A stretch of DNA of 64,000 nucleotides from the NCBI GenBank assembly GCA_016703535.1, contig JADJBV010000001.1, forward strand, positions 5,756,001 to 5,820,000, read 5' to 3'. This stretch comes from Deltaproteobacteria bacterium (GTDB taxonomy: Bacteria; Myxococcota; Kuafuiibacteriia; Kuafuiibacteriales; Kuafuiibacteriaceae). Numbering within the stretch: the first letter of the stretch is position 1; each line of letters begins with the position of its first letter. Of the stretch, positions 60,533-64,000 are shown piece after piece. The notes beneath the pieces are model-generated. The model was not told the DNA's origin. It worked only from the letters and a program-made list of their open reading frames with translations, and ran no database searches. Made by a program: the position numbers and the translations under genes.

Positions 60533-63175
60533 ATGACGAGCCCCACCGAACGCCTGGCCCTCCCCTACGCCGCGCCGCTGATGCGGATCCTCGACGAGGC
60601 CGAGGACATCGCCCGGGCCACTGAACAGCGGCCGACCACCGCCCACTTGTTGTTGTCCTTCTTCACCAGCCGCAATCAGGCCGAGCGGATGTTGCGCGAT
60701 CGACAGATCGACGAAGACCGTCTGCTCGATCTGGTGGACCCGGCCAACAAAGAGCCCAAGCAGTCGATCCGCGAGATCTTGGAGCGGGCCGGGCAAGTGG
60801 CGGCGGGTTGTGGCGCAAGAGAAGTTGACACGCTCCACGTGTTGGTCGCGATGACCCGGGCCCGGGACTCGTTGGCCTATCAGCTGCTGGAAAAAACCGG
60901 CGAAAAATTGCCGCTGATCCGGAACCGAGCCCTGACCATCTTGACCGGCGCCGTGCCCCGTTGGTTGACCGGCAAAGAGGCGGTCGAAGCCCAGGAGCCC
61001 GCGCCGGTGCAGGTCTCCAGCATGTTGCCGACCAAGGTCCGCTCCAGCGCGGTCTACGGGACGCCCAAACGGGAGCCCTTGCCCCGAGACAAACCTCGCG
61101 GTTCGCCGATCACCTGGACCCCGCCGATCTTGATGGCCGAAACCCGCCCGCAAAAACGCCCCTCGGCGCCTCCCCCTTCGGAGGCCAAGCGGCGTCGGGA
61201 AGAGGCGGCCCGGCTTTTGGCCAAACCCAGCTCCCGGATCGCCGAGACGCAAAAGGCCAGGACCGAGCTGGCCCCCGAACCGTTGTCCGAACCGCCGGTG
61301 ACGCGCCCCAAACCCACCCCCAACTCCAAGGCCGCCGCCGATCCGGCCGAGCCGTGGTTGTTGTCGCCCGACGAATATCCTTGGTTGACCAGCATCGGCC
61401 GCAACCTCAGCGCCGAAGCGGCCCGAGGGAAGTTGGATCCGCTGATCGGGCGCGAGAAGGAGATCGAAGCGCTGATCGACATCTTGGGGAAACGGCGGGC
61501 CAACAACCCGGTGTTGATCGGCGAACCGGGCGTCGGCAAAACCGCGGTGGTCGAAGGCCTGGCCAGTCGTTTGGTCCACGAGGCGCCGACCTCGGTCTTG
61601 GGCAAGAAGATCGTGATCAGCCTCGACGTGGGCTCCTTGTTGGTCGGCACCCACCTCCGGGGTTCGTTCAACGAAAAGTTGTTGGGCCTCCGGGAAGAGG
61701 TGGCCCGTTCGGGGGGACGAGTGGTGGTGTTCTTCGATGAACTCCACACCTTGGTCGGCGCCGGCTCCACCGGCGATGGCCCCCAAGACGCGGCCAACGA
61801 GCTGAAGACCGCCTTGGCACGGGGTGACTTCCCGTGTTTGGGCGCCACCACCCCCGACGAATACACCAAACACCTGGAGCCCGACGCGGCCCTGAAGCGG
61901 CGTTTTGTGCCGGTCCTGATCAAGGAGCCCAGCCAAGACGAGGCGCTCCGGATGTTGGATCGGATCGTCCCCGAATACGCGGAGCACCACGGGGTGCGCT
62001 ACAGCGACGAGGCGCTGAAGATGGCGGTGGTCTTGTCGGCCCGTTACCTCACCGATCGGCACCTGCCGGACAAGGCGATCGCGCTGCTCGACCTGGCGGG
62101 CTCTCGAGCGGCCCGGGCCGGGCTCCGCGCGGTGGACGGACGTTTGGTGGCCGAGTTGATCGCCCAGCGGGTCGATCTGCCGGTGGAGCGGCTGTTGGGG
62201 TCGGATCGGGAGCGACTGCTCGGCCTCGAGGACCTGCTGCGCAAAGAGGTGATCGGCCACACCAACCAGCTGGCCCGGATCGCCCAAGTGGTCCGCCGGA
62301 ACGCGGCGGGCTTTCACAGCCAACGTCCGCAAGGGGCCTTCCTCTTCGTGGGGCCCACCGGGGTCGGCAAGACCGAAACCGCCAAGGCCCTGGCCAAGAT
62401 CCTCCACGGCTCGGCGGACAGCCTGATCCGCTTCGATCTCTCGGAGTACGGCGAGGCCCACGCGGTGGCTCGGCTGGTCGGCGCGCCCCCCGGCTACGTC
62501 GGTTACGACGCGGGCGGTCAGTTGACCGAGGCGGTCCGGAAGCGCCCGGGCCGAGTGATCCTCTTCGACGAGATCGAAAAGGCCCATCGAGACGTTCTGC
62601 AACTTCTCTTGCAGATCTTGGACGAAGGGCGGCTCACCGATGGCCACGGCCGCACCGTCAGCTTCGCCGAGACCATCGTGATCTTGACCTCCAACTTGGG
62701 CTCGGACCTGGCCCGCAGTAAACGCATCGGCTTCGCTGAAGAGGCCGGCCAGACCCAAAACCTGGAGCAGGAGATCTTGGGGCGCGCCAAGCAGGCCTTG
62801 TCCCCCGAGTTGTGGGGCCGCATCGAAGACAAGCTGGTGTTTCAGCCCCTCGCTCGGAACGAGGTCCAGGCGATCGCCCGGCTCTTGGCCCAGGACTCGA
62901 GCCGCCGGCTGGGGGCCGAACGGGGCATCAGCTACGAGCTCGACGACTCGGCGGTGGAGTACCTGCTGGACCAAGGGGGTTACGACCTGGCCTTGGGTGC
63001 CCGCCCGATGCGCCAGGCCCTGGCCCGGATCGTCGAGGGGCCCATCGCCGCCCGGATCTTGGAGGGGCGCCTCCACGCCGACGAACGGGTCCTGGTCTCC
63101 ACCCGCCCCCAGGGCGGCCTGGTGTTTTTGGTCGGCGAAGACCGGACTTCCCTGAGCCAACGCCCGGGTCGGTGA
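60533..63175 (+). CDS. clpA: ClpA/ClpC-type AAA+ unfoldase
   Basis: The 880-residue protein has a Clp N-domain (about 1-145), a Pro-rich linker of about 140 residues, D1 with Walker A GEPGVGKTAVVEGLASRLV (about 330) and DELHT near 400, and D2 with GPTGVGKTETAKALAKIL near 606 and DEIEKAHRDV. The tripeptide IGF at 732-734 (KRIGFAEE) is in the place of the ClpP-binding loop, so partnering with ClpP is likely. No long ClpB-style middle domain is seen. GAGGGG precedes ATG 60533. Confidence 0.92.
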   Translation: MTSPTERLALPYAAPLMRILDEAEDIARATEQRPTTAHLLLSFFTSRNQAERMLRDRQIDEDRLLDLVDPANKEPKQSIREILERAGQVAAGCGAREVDTLHVLVAMTRARDSLAYQLLEKTGEKLPLIRNRALTILTGAVPRWLTGKEAVEAQEPAPVQVSSMLPTKVRSSAVYGTPKREPLPRDKPRGSPITWTPPILMAETRPQKRPSAPPPSEAKRRREEAARLLAKPSSRIAETQKARTELAPEPLSEPPVTRPKPTPNSKAAADPAEPWLLSPDEYPWLTSIGRNLSAEAARGKLDPLIGREKEIEALIDILGKRRANNPVLIGEPGVGKTAVVEGLASRLVHEAPTSVLGKKIVISLDVGSLLVGTHLRGSFNEKLLGLREEVARSGGRVVVFFDELHTLVGAGSTGDGPQDAANELKTALARGDFPCLGATTPDEYTKHLEPDAALKRRFVPVLIKEPSQDEALRMLDRIVPEYAEHHGVRYSDEALKMAVVLSARYLTDRHLPDKAIALLDLAGSRAARAGLRAVDGRLVAELIAQRVDLPVERLLGSDRERLLGLEDLLRKEVIGHTNQLARIAQVVRRNAAGFHSQRPQGAFLFVGPTGVGKTETAKALAKILHGSADSLIRFDLSEYGEAHAVARLVGAPPGYVGYDAGGQLTEAVRKRPGRVILFDEIEKAHRDVLQLLLQILDEGRLTDGHGRTVSFAETIVILTSNLGSDLARSKRIGFAEEAGQTQNLEQEILGRAKQALSPELWGRIEDKLVFQPLARNEVQAIARLLAQDSSRRLGAERGISYELDDSAVEYLLDQGGYDLALGARPMRQALARIVEGPIAARILEGRLHADERVLVSTRPQGGLVFLVGEDRTSLSQRPGR

Positions 63176-63233
63176 ATGTGGGGAGGGCGGGGCCGTTTAC
63201 TTCCGTCTCGCCCGTTGGGAAGCTGAAGTTCAG

Positions 63234-64000
63234 ATGCAACGGCAGGTCTTGGCCCTGGTGTTCTTGGTCGGCTGTGGTGGACCCAACGCCAGCCTGGAGG
63301 TCACCTTCACCGACGAGCTGGTCGAAGCGCCGGCCCGCACCGTCGACATCACCGTCGTCGACAGCAGTGATTGTGAGGCCCTCCTGTCGGTCCCCCATGA
63401 CGAGGCCAAGTCGGTCGGGTCGGTGTTGGCCCAACGACAAGCCGCTTACCCCTTGGATCCCGAGAGTGATCTGCTCGACGAGTTGCCGACCGGGCGGGCC
63501 TTGGCCTTCGACATCGCGGTTTATGACGCCACCCCGACGTTGATCGCCCGCAACTGCCAGGTCGCGGAGATCTCCGCCAGCAACGACACCCAGATCAAAG
63601 TGCCGATGTTGTCCCTGCCATTGTGCGCCACGCCCCCAACCGCCTTGGATCTGATGATCGTCCTGGATCTTTCGGTGGCCGCAGCGGTGGCCGACATTTC
63701 CATGGGCGGCCAGATGATCCCTCGGGTGCGGGCCTTTGTGGCCTCGGGATTTTCGGCGGGCACGACGGTCACGGTGGTCACCCACGGCCCAGCGGCGCCG
63801 ACCGTGTTGGTCGGGCCGACCTCGGTGTTGACGGAGGTGGACGCGGCCCTCGAACCCCTGCCCACGATGTACCTCGGGCAAGGCGAGCCCTACGAAGCGA
63901 TCGCGATGGGCACCAGCCTGCTGCGGGCCCGAGCGGTGTGTGGTCGCCGCCCCGCGCTGTTGACCTTGGTGGCCTCGCCCGACTCGGGGGCCTTGGGTTC
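63234..64000 (+). CDS. Lipoprotein with vWA-like domain, 3' truncated
   Basis: The frame is open to the window end. It starts MQRQVLALVFLVGCGGPNAS, a lipoprotein signal with lipobox LVGC. Residues about 135-250 look like a von Willebrand A domain: strand LDLMIVLDLSVAAAV (a partial DxSxS site), SAGTTVTVVTHGP, YEAIAMGTSLLRARAVCG. The MIDAS is incomplete here (D-x-S present). Cys-rich, beta-rich N-terminal part. Its C-terminus and partners are beyond the window. Confidence 0.75.
   Translation, partial: MQRQVLALVFLVGCGGPNASLEVTFTDELVEAPARTVDITVVDSSDCEALLSVPHDEAKSVGSVLAQRQAAYPLDPESDLLDELPTGRALAFDIAVYDATPTLIARNCQVAEISASNDTQIKVPMLSLPLCATPPTALDLMIVLDLSVAAAVADISMGGQMIPRVRAFVASGFSAGTTVTVVTHGPAAPTVLVGPTSVLTEVDAALEPLPTMYLGQGEPYEAIAMGTSLLRARAVCGRRPALLTLVASPDSGALG

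Noticed and set aside
60515..63160. A long open frame antisense to the Clp gene (and similar antisense frames over kinases and helD)
   Set aside because: In high-GC DNA the opposite strand stays open by codon bias. The sense frames carry clear Walker motifs and family signatures; the antisense frames show none.

Overview
The window is a dense, high-GC bacterial chromosome segment with about 53 protein genes, no rRNA or tRNA that I could see, no CRISPR array, and no intact mobile element. No gap between genes exceeds about 300 bases. Several traits point to Myxococcota (a delta-proteobacterial lineage): two Hanks-type Ser/Thr kinases and a fragment that may be a third, many lipoproteins with Asp/Ser/Gly- or Cys-rich linkers, CHAT/TPR proteins, Gram-negative Kdo genes (kdsA, kdsB), BamA-like barrels, and a MJ0042 zinc-ribbon/DUF3426 protein. 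The phylum assignment is inference, because no rRNA is present.

Layout. 1-6.6 kb: a kinase-tail-like fragment, an outer-membrane barrel, tatA, a zinc-ribbon protein, phaR, a TetR regulator, and tatC with a tatB-like gene. 6.7-11.1 kb: an NAD salvage operon pncB-pncA-nadE-nrtR, whose promoter carries a perfect NrtR-type operator. 11.1-15 kb: a TPR protein, a crp-like regulator with an Omp85-like barrel, and a lipoprotein. 15-18.2 kb: kdsB-pyrG-kdsA for CMP-Kdo. 18.3-21.9 kb: a creatininase-family protein, an unusual SRPBCC/ExbD-like fusion and a Ser/Thr kinase. 21.9-28.2 kb: a tightly overlapping operon of a TPR-CHAT lipoprotein protease, a membrane zinc-finger anti-sigma, a secreted subtilase and an ECF sigma factor. 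28.3-36.9 kb: argG, a methyltransferase, lipoproteins, a serine hydrolase and a SIMPL protein. 37-44.9 kb: a cNMP-binding GspE-type ATPase, DUF2786, YaeQ, YbiT, an Rpn nuclease with a likely internal start, and a Tat-exported LigB-type dioxygenase. 44.9-52.9 kb: tex, an M23 peptidase, a HelD-like helicase, a KamA-type radical SAM enzyme and HU. 52.9-59.1 kb: a cNMP-binding MscS channel, a kinase, a Cys-rich lipoprotein, a family-4 uracil-DNA glycosylase and coaBC. 59.3-64 kb: an unknown protein, a ClpA-type unfoldase and the start of a vWA-like lipoprotein.

The strongest candidates for something new are five. (1) The CHAT/S8/anti-sigma/ECF operon looks like an envelope proteolytic cascade that controls transcription. 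(2) The Rpn gene has an internal Shine-Dalgarno and in-frame ATG just before a four-residue repeat helix, as in Rpn genes-within-genes toxin-antitoxins. (3) TatC carries a receiver-like domain inside its first periplasmic loop. (4) A palindrome of consensus GCAAGNYRNCTTGC occurs 14 times at 11 independent loci, far more than composition predicts. (5) An SRPBCC domain is fused to an ExbD/TolR-like periplasmic domain. Several genes also appear to have leaderless or near-leaderless promoters.
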